Shown here: positions 13,781 through 21,439 of the stretch, piece by piece
Layout: every line of letters begins with the position of its first letter
Numbering within the stretch: the stretch's first letter is position 1
Assembly (NCBI GenBank): GCA_036556145.1
Contig: DATBKB010000060.1
Location: 1 to 26,527 of the forward strand
Source of the DNA: JACDAV01 sp036556145
GTDB lineage: Bacteria > Chloroflexota > Limnocylindria > Limnocylindrales > CSP1-4
Direction of reading: 5' to 3'
Length of the DNA stretch: 26,527 nt
Notes under the pieces: generated by a model
The model's input: only the letters and a program-made list of their open reading frames with translations
Told to the model about the DNA's origin: nothing
The model's database searches: none
Made by a program: the position numbers and the translations under genes

Positions 13781-16498
13781 GTGCACGCTCGCCGCCCGAG
13801 CCGGTTCCGCGCGTCTTCGACCCATCGGTCGCGGTACGTCCACGCCCGGACGCCGCTGGGGCGCCATCACCCGTACCCGATCCATCACCATCGGATCGCC
13901 CGTGGGAGCCGCGTCCCGGCCATCCTCCTGACGATCGCGATCTCGGCGATCCTCGTCGTCGGCGGCACGGTCGGGCTGTTCGGCGTGGCGGCGGTCGCGA
14001 CGGTCGGGGCACTGTCGACGGACCTGCCCGACCCGTCGAGCCTCAGCGAGCTGACCTTCGCCCAGCCGACGGTCGTCTACGACCGATCCGGTGAAGTCCA
14101 GCTGGCGCGATTCCAGCGCGAGCTTCGCCGGGTCGTCGCCTTCGAGGATGTCCCGAAGATCGTCCTCGACGCGACGACGACCGCCGAGGACCGGACGTTC
14201 TGGGAGAACGAGGGCTACGACCCGGCGGCGATCCTCTCCGCCGTGGCCGAGAACGCCTCGGGCGAGCGGGAACGTGGCGCGTCGACGATCACCCAGCAGC
14301 TCGTCCGGGCGAGGCTGCTGCCCGAGGAGTACATGACGCCGGGCGCCGACCGCTACCTGCGCAAGGCGAAGGAGATCATCCAGGCGGCCCGGCTGACCCA
14401 GGCCTTCCCCGGCGACGCGGGCAAGGAGCAGATCGTCACCGCATACCTCAACGAGATCTTCTACGGCCACGATGCATACGGCGTCGCCGCCGCCGCGCGC
14501 GTGTACTTCGGGATCACGGACCTTGCCAAGCTCACGCCGGCGCAGGCGGCCCTCCTCGCCGGCCTGCCGAAGTCGCCGACGAGCCTCGACCCGTACCGCT
14601 ACGCCAAGCCGGACGAGGACGGCCGCCTCGTCGTCCCGTCGTCCGCCCCACCGATCGTCCGGCGCGACTGGATCCTGCGCAACCTCGCGACGTCGCGCTG
14701 GACCCGCCTGACCGACGCGCAGCTCAAGCAGGCCCTCGCCGAGCCGGTCGTTCTCGCCGGCGACGAGCCCATCCGCTACAACGCGCCCCACTTCACGTGG
14801 CAGGTCCGCCGCCAGCTCGAGGCGATCCTCGGTGGCCCCGACGCGGTGGACACCGGCGGATACACGGTCATCACGACGCTCGACTGGAAGGCGCAGCAGC
14901 TCGCCGAGAAGTGGCTGGCCGCTGCCGCGATCGCGCCCAATCTGCCGGCCAAGTCGTACCGCGCGCTCCTCAACCTGTACGAGATCCCGGCCTCCGACCG
15001 CGCGTGGATCAGCAACCTGCGCGGCAAGGACATTCACAACGCCTCGCTCGTCGCGCTGAACTACAAGAACGGCGACGTCCTCGCGTACGTCGGCAGCGCG
15101 GGGTATTACCGGGACGACCTCCGCAGCCCGAAGTTCGAGCCGAAGTACGACGCGGCCGGCGACGGCGCCCGGCAGCCTGGATCGGCCTTCAAGCCGATCG
15201 TCTACGCCACCGGCTTCGAGAAGCGCGTCATCACCCCGGGCACGCTCCTCCTCGACATCACCACGAAGTTCGCCCGCCGCTCGAACTGGGCGCCGCGCGA
15301 CGCGGACCAGCTCGACCGCGGCCCCGTGCTCGTCCGTCGCGCGCTGCAGTTCTCGCTCAACATCCCTGCGATCCGGGCCCTCGAGCGAATCGGCAACGAG
15401 GCCGTCGCCGACCAGGCCATGGCGATGGGGATTCGGTTCGCCGGCGGACGGGACGCGTTCCTCCAGGCCGGCCTCTCCGGCGCGATCGGAACCGTCGAGG
15501 TCCGGCCGATCGACCTGACCGCGGCCTACGGCACCCTCGCCAACGGCGGGCAGTACATCCCGCCTCGGATGATCCTCGAGGTCCGCGGCCCGGACGGCAA
15601 GGTCGTCTGGAAGGCGCCCGACGTCGAGGTCAGGCAGGCGATCAGCCCGCAGTCGGCGTTCATGGTCAGCAACATCCTCTCCGGCAACACGAACCCGCGC
15701 GAAAACCCGATCTGGGGCCGGAAGCTCCAGCTCCTGAACGGCCCCAATCGGCTCCGGCGACCGGCCGCGGCGAAGACGGGCACGGCGAACGACGCCCGCG
15801 ACCTCGCCACGTACGGCTACCTCGCGCCGCCTGACGACGCGAGCATCCCGGGTCTCGCGGTCGGGATCTGGATGGGCAACAGCGACCACTCGAACCCAAG
15901 GACGCGGAAGCCCGTGACGTCGATCGACGCCGCCGCGCCGCTCTGGCACGCGTTCGTCCGGGACTACTCGCGCGGCTGGCCGGTGACCGACTTCAAGGCG
16001 CCGGCCGGCGTGGTCCAGGCGACGATCGACAAGTGGTCGGGCGGGCGACCGGGGCCGTGGACCCGCGAGCGCATCCGCGAGCTCTTCCTCGCCGGGACGC
16101 AGCCCGGTCGGAGCGGGGCCATCGACCCGGCGGGGCTCCTGTATTCGCGCATGTGCGGCGAGTGGCGCGTTGACGTCGTCAAGGCGGAGACGGGGCCGGC
16201 CGGCTGGCGGCGCGACGTCGACAACTGGGCCGATCGCGCCCGCCGCGGTGTCGGCGTCCTCGGCCCCCTCGGCTCGAAGACCGCCCACTTCTTCGGCGAG
16301 GGCACGTGGGGCGGCACGATCGCCGGCCCGTGCCCGAAGCCGAAGCCCAAGCCGAAGCCCGAGGAACCGCCGAAGGAGGATGGCGGCCGCGACAAGCCCA
16401 AGCCGCCGCATGACGGCGGGCCGGGTGGCGGCGGACCGGGCGGCGGCGGACCGGGCGATGGCGGTGGCGCCTCGCCGCAACCGTCGCCCGGCGGCTGA
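13781..16498 (+). CDS. Class A penicillin-binding protein (bifunctional glycosyltransferase/transpeptidase)
   Basis: A 905-residue membrane-anchored peptidoglycan synthase. A basic, histidine-rich cytoplasmic tail (1-44) is followed by one membrane helix (about 45-75). The GT51 glycosyltransferase domain has catalytic E136 in TAEDRTFW, then GASTITQQLV, YLNEIFYGHDAYGV and LTPAQAALLAGLPKSP. The transpeptidase domain has S468-A-F-K471, S525-L-N527 and K665-T-G-T. The C-terminus carries a Lys-Pro ladder (about residues 850-860) and a Gly/Pro/Asp-rich tail ending in SPQPSPGG, likely disordered and outside the cell. In the GT motif the usual histidine before GxD is replaced (ENEGYD). The GTG start has AGAAGG 13 bases upstream, longer than ideal. 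The PerM-like gene follows after 11 bases, so an operon is likely. Confidence 0.93.
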   Translation: MHARRPSRFRASSTHRSRYVHARTPLGRHHPYPIHHHRIARGSRVPAILLTIAISAILVVGGTVGLFGVAAVATVGALSTDLPDPSSLSELTFAQPTVVYDRSGEVQLARFQRELRRVVAFEDVPKIVLDATTTAEDRTFWENEGYDPAAILSAVAENASGERERGASTITQQLVRARLLPEEYMTPGADRYLRKAKEIIQAARLTQAFPGDAGKEQIVTAYLNEIFYGHDAYGVAAAARVYFGITDLAKLTPAQAALLAGLPKSPTSLDPYRYAKPDEDGRLVVPSSAPPIVRRDWILRNLATSRWTRLTDAQLKQALAEPVVLAGDEPIRYNAPHFTWQVRRQLEAILGGPDAVDTGGYTVITTLDWKAQQLAEKWLAAAAIAPNLPAKSYRALLNLYEIPASDRAWISNLRGKDIHNASLVALNYKNGDVLAYVGSAGYYRDDLRSPKFEPKYDAAGDGARQPGSAFKPIVYATGFEKRVITPGTLLLDITTKFARRSNWAPRDADQLDRGPVLVRRALQFSLNIPAIRALERIGNEAVADQAMAMGIRFAGGRDAFLQAGLSGAIGTVEVRPIDLTAAYGTLANGGQYIPPRMILEVRGPDGKVVWKAPDVEVRQAISPQSAFMVSNILSGNTNPRENPIWGRKLQLLNGPNRLRRPAAAKTGTANDARDLATYGYLAPPDDASIPGLAVGIWMGNSDHSNPRTRKPVTSIDAAAPLWHAFVRDYSRGWPVTDFKAPAGVVQATIDKWSGGRPGPWTRERIRELFLAGTQPGRSGAIDPAGLLYSRMCGEWRVDVVKAETGPAGWRRDVDNWADRARRGVGVLGPLGSKTAHFFGEGTWGGTIAGPCPKPKPKPKPEEPPKEDGGRDKPKPPHDGGPGGGGPGGGGPGDGGGASPQPSPGG

Positions 16499-16509
16499 CG
16501 CCGTAGGGC

Positions 16510-17625
16510 GTGCGCAGCGACTTCCTCGTCTGGGCGATCCGCGGGGCGGGGCTGGCGGTCGGCGTGGCCGCCGTCCTCGGCTTGGCCGCGCTGGCCGGCG
16601 CCGCCGGGCGTGTGCTCCTGCTCGTCTTCGTCGCGATCCTGCTGGCCTCGGCCCTCGAGCCGGTCATCGGCGCGATCCGCTCCCGTGTCGGCCTCGCTCG
16701 GTGGCTCGCCATCCTCCTCGTCTACGCCGCGTTCTTCGTCACGGTCATCGGGCTCGCCCTCGTCGTCGTCCCGGCCGCGATCAACCAGTTCAACGACATC
16801 GTCGCGGAGCTCCCGCCGCTGCTCGACCGTGCTCGCGCGTGGGCGGCCGACCTGCCCTCGCGCGGGCTTTCGACGAGCGTCACCGCGCTCATCAACGAGG
16901 CCGGGCGGACGCTCCGCCCAGCCACGCCCGATCCCGAGGACGTCCTCCAGGTCGGGTTCACCGTGGCGGAGGCGGTGGCCTCCGTCGCGACGCTGCTGAC
17001 GATCGTGTTCTTCTGGCTCGTCGAGCACGCCCGGCTGCAGCGCTTCGCGCTGGCCTTCCTGCCGGCGGGGCGGCGCGCCGGGGCGCGCGAGGCGTGGAAC
17101 GAGATCGAGGCCCGCCTCGGGCGCTGGGTCCGCGGCCAGCTCATCCTCATGGGCGCGATGGGGGTCGCGACCGGGATCGCCTACAGCCTCCTCGGCCTGC
17201 CGTCCGCGCTCCTCCTTGCCTTGGTCGCCGCGATCGCCGAGGCGATCCCCCTCGTCGGGCCGGTCCTCGGGGCGATCCCGGCGATCCTCGTCGCGGCCAC
17301 GATCTCGAACGAGATGGCCCTCATCGTCGCGGGCGTGTATGTCGTCCTCCAGATCCTCGAGGGCAACGTGCTGGTGCCGCTCGTCATGCGCAACACGATC
17401 GGCATCTCGCCCTTCGTCGTGCTCGTCAGCGTGCTCGTCGGCGCGGCCGCGGGCGGCGTCATCGGGGCGCTCTTCGCCGTGCCGGTTGCCGCCGCTGGCC
17501 TCGTCGTGCTCGAGCGGCTCCAGGCGCGGGCGGTGCCCGTCGCCCAGGATCCCGCGGCCGTCGAGTCGGTCGACGCCGCCGAGGCCGAAAGCCTGCGCCG
17601 GACGCTGCCCGACGCGGCCTCGTAG
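16510..17625 (+). CDS. AI-2E transporter family (PerM-like) membrane protein
   Basis: A 371-residue polytopic membrane protein of the PerM/AI-2E-transporter family. Two hydrophobic helices near the N-terminus (VGVAAVLGLAALAGAAGRVLL and the following AILLASALEPVIG) precede a third (LAILLVYAAFFVTVIGLALVVV). A soluble helical section (about 95-155) and further helices follow, including VASVATLLTIVFFWLVEH, the conserved RLGRWVRGQLILMGAMGVATG region and the LPSALLLALVAAIAEAIPLVGPVLGAIPAIL block diagnostic of the family. The last 40 residues are soluble and acidic. The GTG start at 16510 follows the PBP stop by 11 bases, with TAGGG just upstream. Family members export signals or ions; the substrate here is unknown, and location after a PBP gene does not settle it. 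Confidence 0.9.
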   Translation: MRSDFLVWAIRGAGLAVGVAAVLGLAALAGAAGRVLLLVFVAILLASALEPVIGAIRSRVGLARWLAILLVYAAFFVTVIGLALVVVPAAINQFNDIVAELPPLLDRARAWAADLPSRGLSTSVTALINEAGRTLRPATPDPEDVLQVGFTVAEAVASVATLLTIVFFWLVEHARLQRFALAFLPAGRRAGAREAWNEIEARLGRWVRGQLILMGAMGVATGIAYSLLGLPSALLLALVAAIAEAIPLVGPVLGAIPAILVAATISNEMALIVAGVYVVLQILEGNVLVPLVMRNTIGISPFVVLVSVLVGAAAGGVIGALFAVPVAAAGLVVLERLQARAVPVAQDPAAVESVDAAEAESLRRTLPDAAS

Positions 17626-17652
17626 CCGGCCCGAAGGCGCGCTCGCCGGCGC

Positions 17653-18447
17653 CTAGACGATGGGCGCGGTCGCGACCGACGTCAGCGGCCGCGGCTTCTT
17701 CCGGCGCTCGACCGTACGCGGCACGAGCGGGCGCCAGCCCTGGAGCCGGACGTTCGGGGTGACGACGGTCGAGGGCGTGAAGTCGACGAGGGAGGCGGCG
17801 TCGGCAGCCAGGAAGTGATGTCCTGGCGGTCCTGCGGGGCAGTGGTACACCTCTCCGGCGCCCACCACCTCGACATCGTCCTCCCACTCGATGACGAGGC
17901 TGCCGGCAGTCACCATGCCCCAGTGGGGCAGGTCGCAGAACCCGGTCGCGTAACCGCCGCCAGGACCGAAGTGGGCGCGAGTGAAGATCCGCTCGCCCAT
18001 CGACACGCCCCGGGCGTCGACCGTGCCGGGCGGCGGCGGGACGACCGGCGCGGGCAGCGCGATCGCGGCCTCCGGCGCCGTGGACCGTGGTTCCAGTGCG
18101 TAGCCCCGGGCGCGGATGAGGCCGTCGATGTCGGCTCCCGCCTCGAGACTCTCGAAACCGGCGATCGTCGCCCGGCCACTCGAGAAGAGCCGGTGCTCGA
18201 GGCCGGACGGCAGGTGGAAGGCCGTCCCGGCCTCGATGCGGTCGCGCTTCGTGCCGATCTCGACCTCGATCGTCCCGGCGACGATGACGCCCCAGTGCGG
18301 CCGCGAGCACGCGTGCTCGAGCGGTGTCCCGGCCGTGCCGGTGTCCGGAACGTGAGCGACCACGAAGGCCCCGTCGCCGAGCTGGGCGAAGCGCAGCTGG
18401 AGGCGCCCGGAGCGGGCCGATCGGAGCTCTGCCGGTGCGACGTGCAT
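17653..18447 (-). CDS. Two-domain cupin protein
   Basis: A 264-residue soluble protein with two cupin-like halves. The first (about 20-105) contains FVVAHVPDTG, a PHWGVIVAGTIEVEIG strand pair and GTAFHLPSGLEHRLFSS; the second (about 160-250) repeats the pattern with FGPGGGYATGFCDLPHWG, MVTAGSLVIEWEDD and GEVYHCPAGPPGHHFLAAD. The repeated PHWG and HxPxGxxHH elements suggest duplication. A Pro-rich linker (PAPVVPPPPG) joins the halves. The ATG at 18447 has GAGGG seven bases upstream; the longer frame upstream is promoter sequence. It converges with the PerM-like gene and diverges from the sensor kinase. Function is unknown; binding of a small ligand or metal is the usual cupin role. Confidence 0.8.
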   Translation of the reverse strand: MHVAPAELRSARSGRLQLRFAQLGDGAFVVAHVPDTGTAGTPLEHACSRPHWGVIVAGTIEVEIGTKRDRIEAGTAFHLPSGLEHRLFSSGRATIAGFESLEAGADIDGLIRARGYALEPRSTAPEAAIALPAPVVPPPPGTVDARGVSMGERIFTRAHFGPGGGYATGFCDLPHWGMVTAGSLVIEWEDDVEVVGAGEVYHCPAGPPGHHFLAADAASLVDFTPSTVVTPNVRLQGWRPLVPRTVERRKKPRPLTSVATAPIV

Positions 18448-18505
18448 CGGACCCTCGTGAGCGGCCCCTCGTGCTCCGTGAGGCCTGCGCAGGACTGGGA
18501 GACAC

Positions 18506-18532
18506 AGGATAGCCCACGGGCCCAAAGCGCAA
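18506..18532 (-). promoter_or_regulatory. Possible promoter of the two-domain cupin gene
   Basis: On the minus strand TTGCGC (18532-18527) and TATCCT (18511-18506) are separated by 15 bases, shorter than the optimum. The transcript would start near 18499 and carry a leader of about 50 bases with GAGGG before the ATG. On the other strand TAGGGT (18590-18595) might serve the kinase gene, but no -35 accompanies it. Confidence 0.35.
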
Positions 18533-18655
18533 TGGAGATGTAATGCCCGCTCACCGGGCCGCCTCTCGACCCGTCGCGCGTCGTTCGGGTAGGGTGAAGG
18601 GGGCGCCGGGGGTCCGTCACGCGACCCCGGCCCTCTCTCCGGAGAAGCCATAGCG

Positions 18656-21421
18656 TTGATCGAGCACGCGACCATGCGGTCCACGGGCGCCGCCGCCGAC
18701 TCGGAGATCGCCGGACGCCTCGGCGCGATCCTCGACGCCGTCGACGACGGGATCACGGTCCAGGACCCGACCGGGCGTGTCGTCTACGCCAACCGGACGG
18801 CCGTCCAGCTGATCGGGTTCGAGTCGCCCGAGGAGCTCCTCGCCGCGTCCCCGGCCGAGATCATCGCCCGGTTCGAACTCTTCGACGCGTCAGGCGCACC
18901 GATGTCCGTCGCCGCCCTGCCGGGCCGCCAGGCGCTGGCCGGGCTCACGGTCGAGGCGGCGAACGTCGGGTTCCGCGTCCTCGCGACCGGCGAGCTCCGG
19001 TGGGCGCGCGTCCGGGCCCAGCCGCTGCTCGGTGACGACGGAGCGGTCCTCTACGCGATCAACACGTTCCACGACATCACCGAGCGCGTGCAGGTCGAGG
19101 CCGAGCTGCGTGACAGCGAGGCGCGCGCCCGGCTGCTCGTCGAGGCGATGCCGCAGATCGCCTGGACGACGGACGCCGCCGGCAACCTCGAGATGGTCAA
19201 CCGCCGCTGGTCCGAGTACACGGGTCTCGCCGCCGGGGAGCGGCCCCCGCTCGCGGATGAGGCGATCCACCCAGAGGACCTCCCGGCCGTCAACGCGGAG
19301 TGGGCCACGAGCCTCGCCGCCGGCGAGCCGTTCGAGGTCCAGGCGCGGATCCGTCGGGCCGACGGCGTGTACCGCTGGCACCTCATCCGGGCCGTTCCGC
19401 TGCGCGAGGCGGACGGACGGATCGGGCGCTGGATCGGGACGACGACCGACATCGACGAGGCGGAGAGCGACCGCCGCTTCCTCGCCGAGGCGACGAGCCT
19501 GCTGTCCTCGTCGCTCGACTACGAGGAGACGATCCGTCGGGTCGCGGAGCTCGCGGTGCCCCGCGTCGCCGACTGGTGCGTCGTCGACCTCGTTGGTCCC
19601 GGCGGCTCGATCGAGCCCCTCGCGATCGCGCATGTCGACGCGCAGCGCGTCGCCGACGCGCGCGCACTCCGGGATCGGTACCCGCCGGATCCCGATGCGC
19701 CCGGCGGGGTCGCCGCGGTCATCCGGACCGCTCGCTCGGAGCTCGTCGCGAACCTGTCGGCGGAGATGCTCGAGGCGATCCCGGACCCGGAATACCGGAC
19801 GCTCATCCAGGAGATGGGCCTGCGGTCCTACATGTCCGTCCCGCTTGTCGCGGGGGGCGAGGTTCTCGGCGCCATCTCGTTCCTCGCCGCGGAGTCCGGG
19901 CGCCACTTCGACGCCGAGGATCTCGCGCTCGCGGAGAGCCTGGGCAGCCGTGCCGGCGCCGCGATCCAGAACGCGCGGCTGTTCCGCGACGTCAGCCGCT
20001 ACAAGCGGATCCTCGACGCGACGATCGACGCCGTCCTGATGTTCGACCCGGAGACGCTGCGGCTCTCGTACGTCAACCAGGGCGCCACCGAGCAGCTCGG
20101 CTACGAGCGCGACGAGCTCCTGGCGATGCAGGCCCACGGGATCACCGACGACCTCGACGCGGAGGCGCTCTGGACCCTCATCGAGCCGCTCGTCGCCGGC
20201 CGGCTCGAGTCGCGCACCGTCACCCTGACGCATCGCCACCGCTCCGGTCGCGCGGTGCCGGTCGAGGTCCTGCTCCAGCACGTGGAGCTGCCGGGCGAGA
20301 GGGGCCGGGTCGTCGCCATTGCCCGCGACATCAGCGATCGTGTCGCGGCCCAGGCCCGGTTGCAGCGCCTGGCCGAGGCCGAGCACTCCCGCGCCGCGGA
20401 GCTCAATGCCGTGATCCGGGCGATGGGCGAGGGCGTGATCGTCTGCGAGGCCGGAGGCCGCATCACGCTCGCCAACCCGGCCGCGGAGGAGCTGTTTCCG
20501 GGCGTGGCCGACGGGACGTACCAGGACGTCCTCGACCGCATCGAGGACCCCGCCCGTGAAGCGCCGTCCCTCGGCGGGCGAGGCGGTCCGATCGAGCTGC
20601 GGATCCGTGGCGACGCCGACCGCTGGATCGAGCTGAGCACGTACCCGGTCATGTGGCGGACCAGCCGTGCCGGCGAGACCGACCGTGGCGAGACAATCGT
20701 GCTGCTCCGCGACGTGACGGTCCCCCGCCAGCGCCAGGCCCTTCGCGACACGTTCATCGGGGTCCTGTCGCACGAGCTGCGGACGCCCGTCACCACGATC
20801 TACGCCGGCTCGAAGGTCCTCGCCCGCGGTGGCGAGCGGCTCGAGGGCTCCGTCGCCCAGGGCATCTTCGAGGACATCCACGTCGAGGCGGAGCGGCTCC
20901 ACCGCCTCGTCGAGGACGTCATCGCCCTCCAGCGGTTCGGCGACGAGGAAGGCGACGTCGGCAACGAGCCGGTCCTCCTCCAGCGGGTGCTCCCCGCCGT
21001 CATCCGCTCCGAGGAGCTGCGCTGGCCCGGCGTCACCTTCCACCTCCGGATCCCGCCCGGCATCCCCACCGTCGTCGCCGACCCGACGTACGTCGAGCAG
21101 GTCGTTCGGAACCTCCTCTCGAACGCGGCGAAGTACGGCGGCTCGGGCTCGAGCGTCGAGGCGGTCCTCGAGGCGACCGACAGCGAGGTGCTCGTGCGGA
21201 TTCTCGACGACGGGCCCGGGTTTCCGGAAGCGGAGGCCGAGCGGCTCTTCGAGCTCTTCTACCGCTCGCCGTCGACGGCCGCCAGCGCCAGCGGGGCCGG
21301 CATCGGGCTGTTCGTCTGCGCCCGGCTCATCCGGGCCATGGGCGGCCGGATCTGGGCCCAGCCGCGCGCCGGGCGCGGGGCGGAGTTCGGCTTCAGCCTG
21401 CTGGTGATGCCGGACGAATGA
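18656..21421 (+). CDS. Multi-PAS/GAF sensor histidine kinase, apparently soluble and orphan
   Basis: A 921-residue sensor kinase without membrane segments. Domain order: PAS (about 22-140), PAS with PAC (about 152-265), GAF (about 267-440), PAS (about 447-560), PAS (about 582-685), then HisKA with phosphoacceptor H706 in SHELRTP and a HATPase domain with N819-LLS-N823 in the N box, DDGPGF near 851 and GAGIGLF near 880. It would autophosphorylate in response to a cytoplasmic cue such as redox state, light or a small ligand; no cofactor residue is identifiable by eye. No response regulator is adjacent. The start is uncertain: TTG at 18656 has GGAGAAG upstream, while ATG at 18674 would remove six residues without affecting any domain. 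It converges with the membrane protein gene, 18 bases away. Confidence 0.92.
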   Translation: MIEHATMRSTGAAADSEIAGRLGAILDAVDDGITVQDPTGRVVYANRTAVQLIGFESPEELLAASPAEIIARFELFDASGAPMSVAALPGRQALAGLTVEAANVGFRVLATGELRWARVRAQPLLGDDGAVLYAINTFHDITERVQVEAELRDSEARARLLVEAMPQIAWTTDAAGNLEMVNRRWSEYTGLAAGERPPLADEAIHPEDLPAVNAEWATSLAAGEPFEVQARIRRADGVYRWHLIRAVPLREADGRIGRWIGTTTDIDEAESDRRFLAEATSLLSSSLDYEETIRRVAELAVPRVADWCVVDLVGPGGSIEPLAIAHVDAQRVADARALRDRYPPDPDAPGGVAAVIRTARSELVANLSAEMLEAIPDPEYRTLIQEMGLRSYMSVPLVAGGEVLGAISFLAAESGRHFDAEDLALAESLGSRAGAAIQNARLFRDVSRYKRILDATIDAVLMFDPETLRLSYVNQGATEQLGYERDELLAMQAHGITDDLDAEALWTLIEPLVAGRLESRTVTLTHRHRSGRAVPVEVLLQHVELPGERGRVVAIARDISDRVAAQARLQRLAEAEHSRAAELNAVIRAMGEGVIVCEAGGRITLANPAAEELFPGVADGTYQDVLDRIEDPAREAPSLGGRGGPIELRIRGDADRWIELSTYPVMWRTSRAGETDRGETIVLLRDVTVPRQRQALRDTFIGVLSHELRTPVTTIYAGSKVLARGGERLEGSVAQGIFEDIHVEAERLHRLVEDVIALQRFGDEEGDVGNEPVLLQRVLPAVIRSEELRWPGVTFHLRIPPGIPTVVADPTYVEQVVRNLLSNAAKYGGSGSSVEAVLEATDSEVLVRILDDGPGFPEAEAERLFELFYRSPSTAASASGAGIGLFVCARLIRAMGGRIWAQPRAGRGAEFGFSLLVMPDE

Positions 21422-21439
21422 CCGCGCGCCGGCACGCCC

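Noticed and set aside
13601..16480. A 959-residue minus-strand open frame
   Set aside because: Antisense of the class A PBP, whose catalytic motifs are all on the plus strand; the shadow has typical high-GC antisense composition.
18452..18473. CCCTCGTG direct repeat, 14 bp apart, before the two-domain cupin
   Set aside because: One copy is simply the ribosome-binding site region; the second may be chance duplication of a purine tract.
18890..21043. A 717-residue minus-strand open frame
   Set aside because: Antisense of the histidine kinase; no domain signature.
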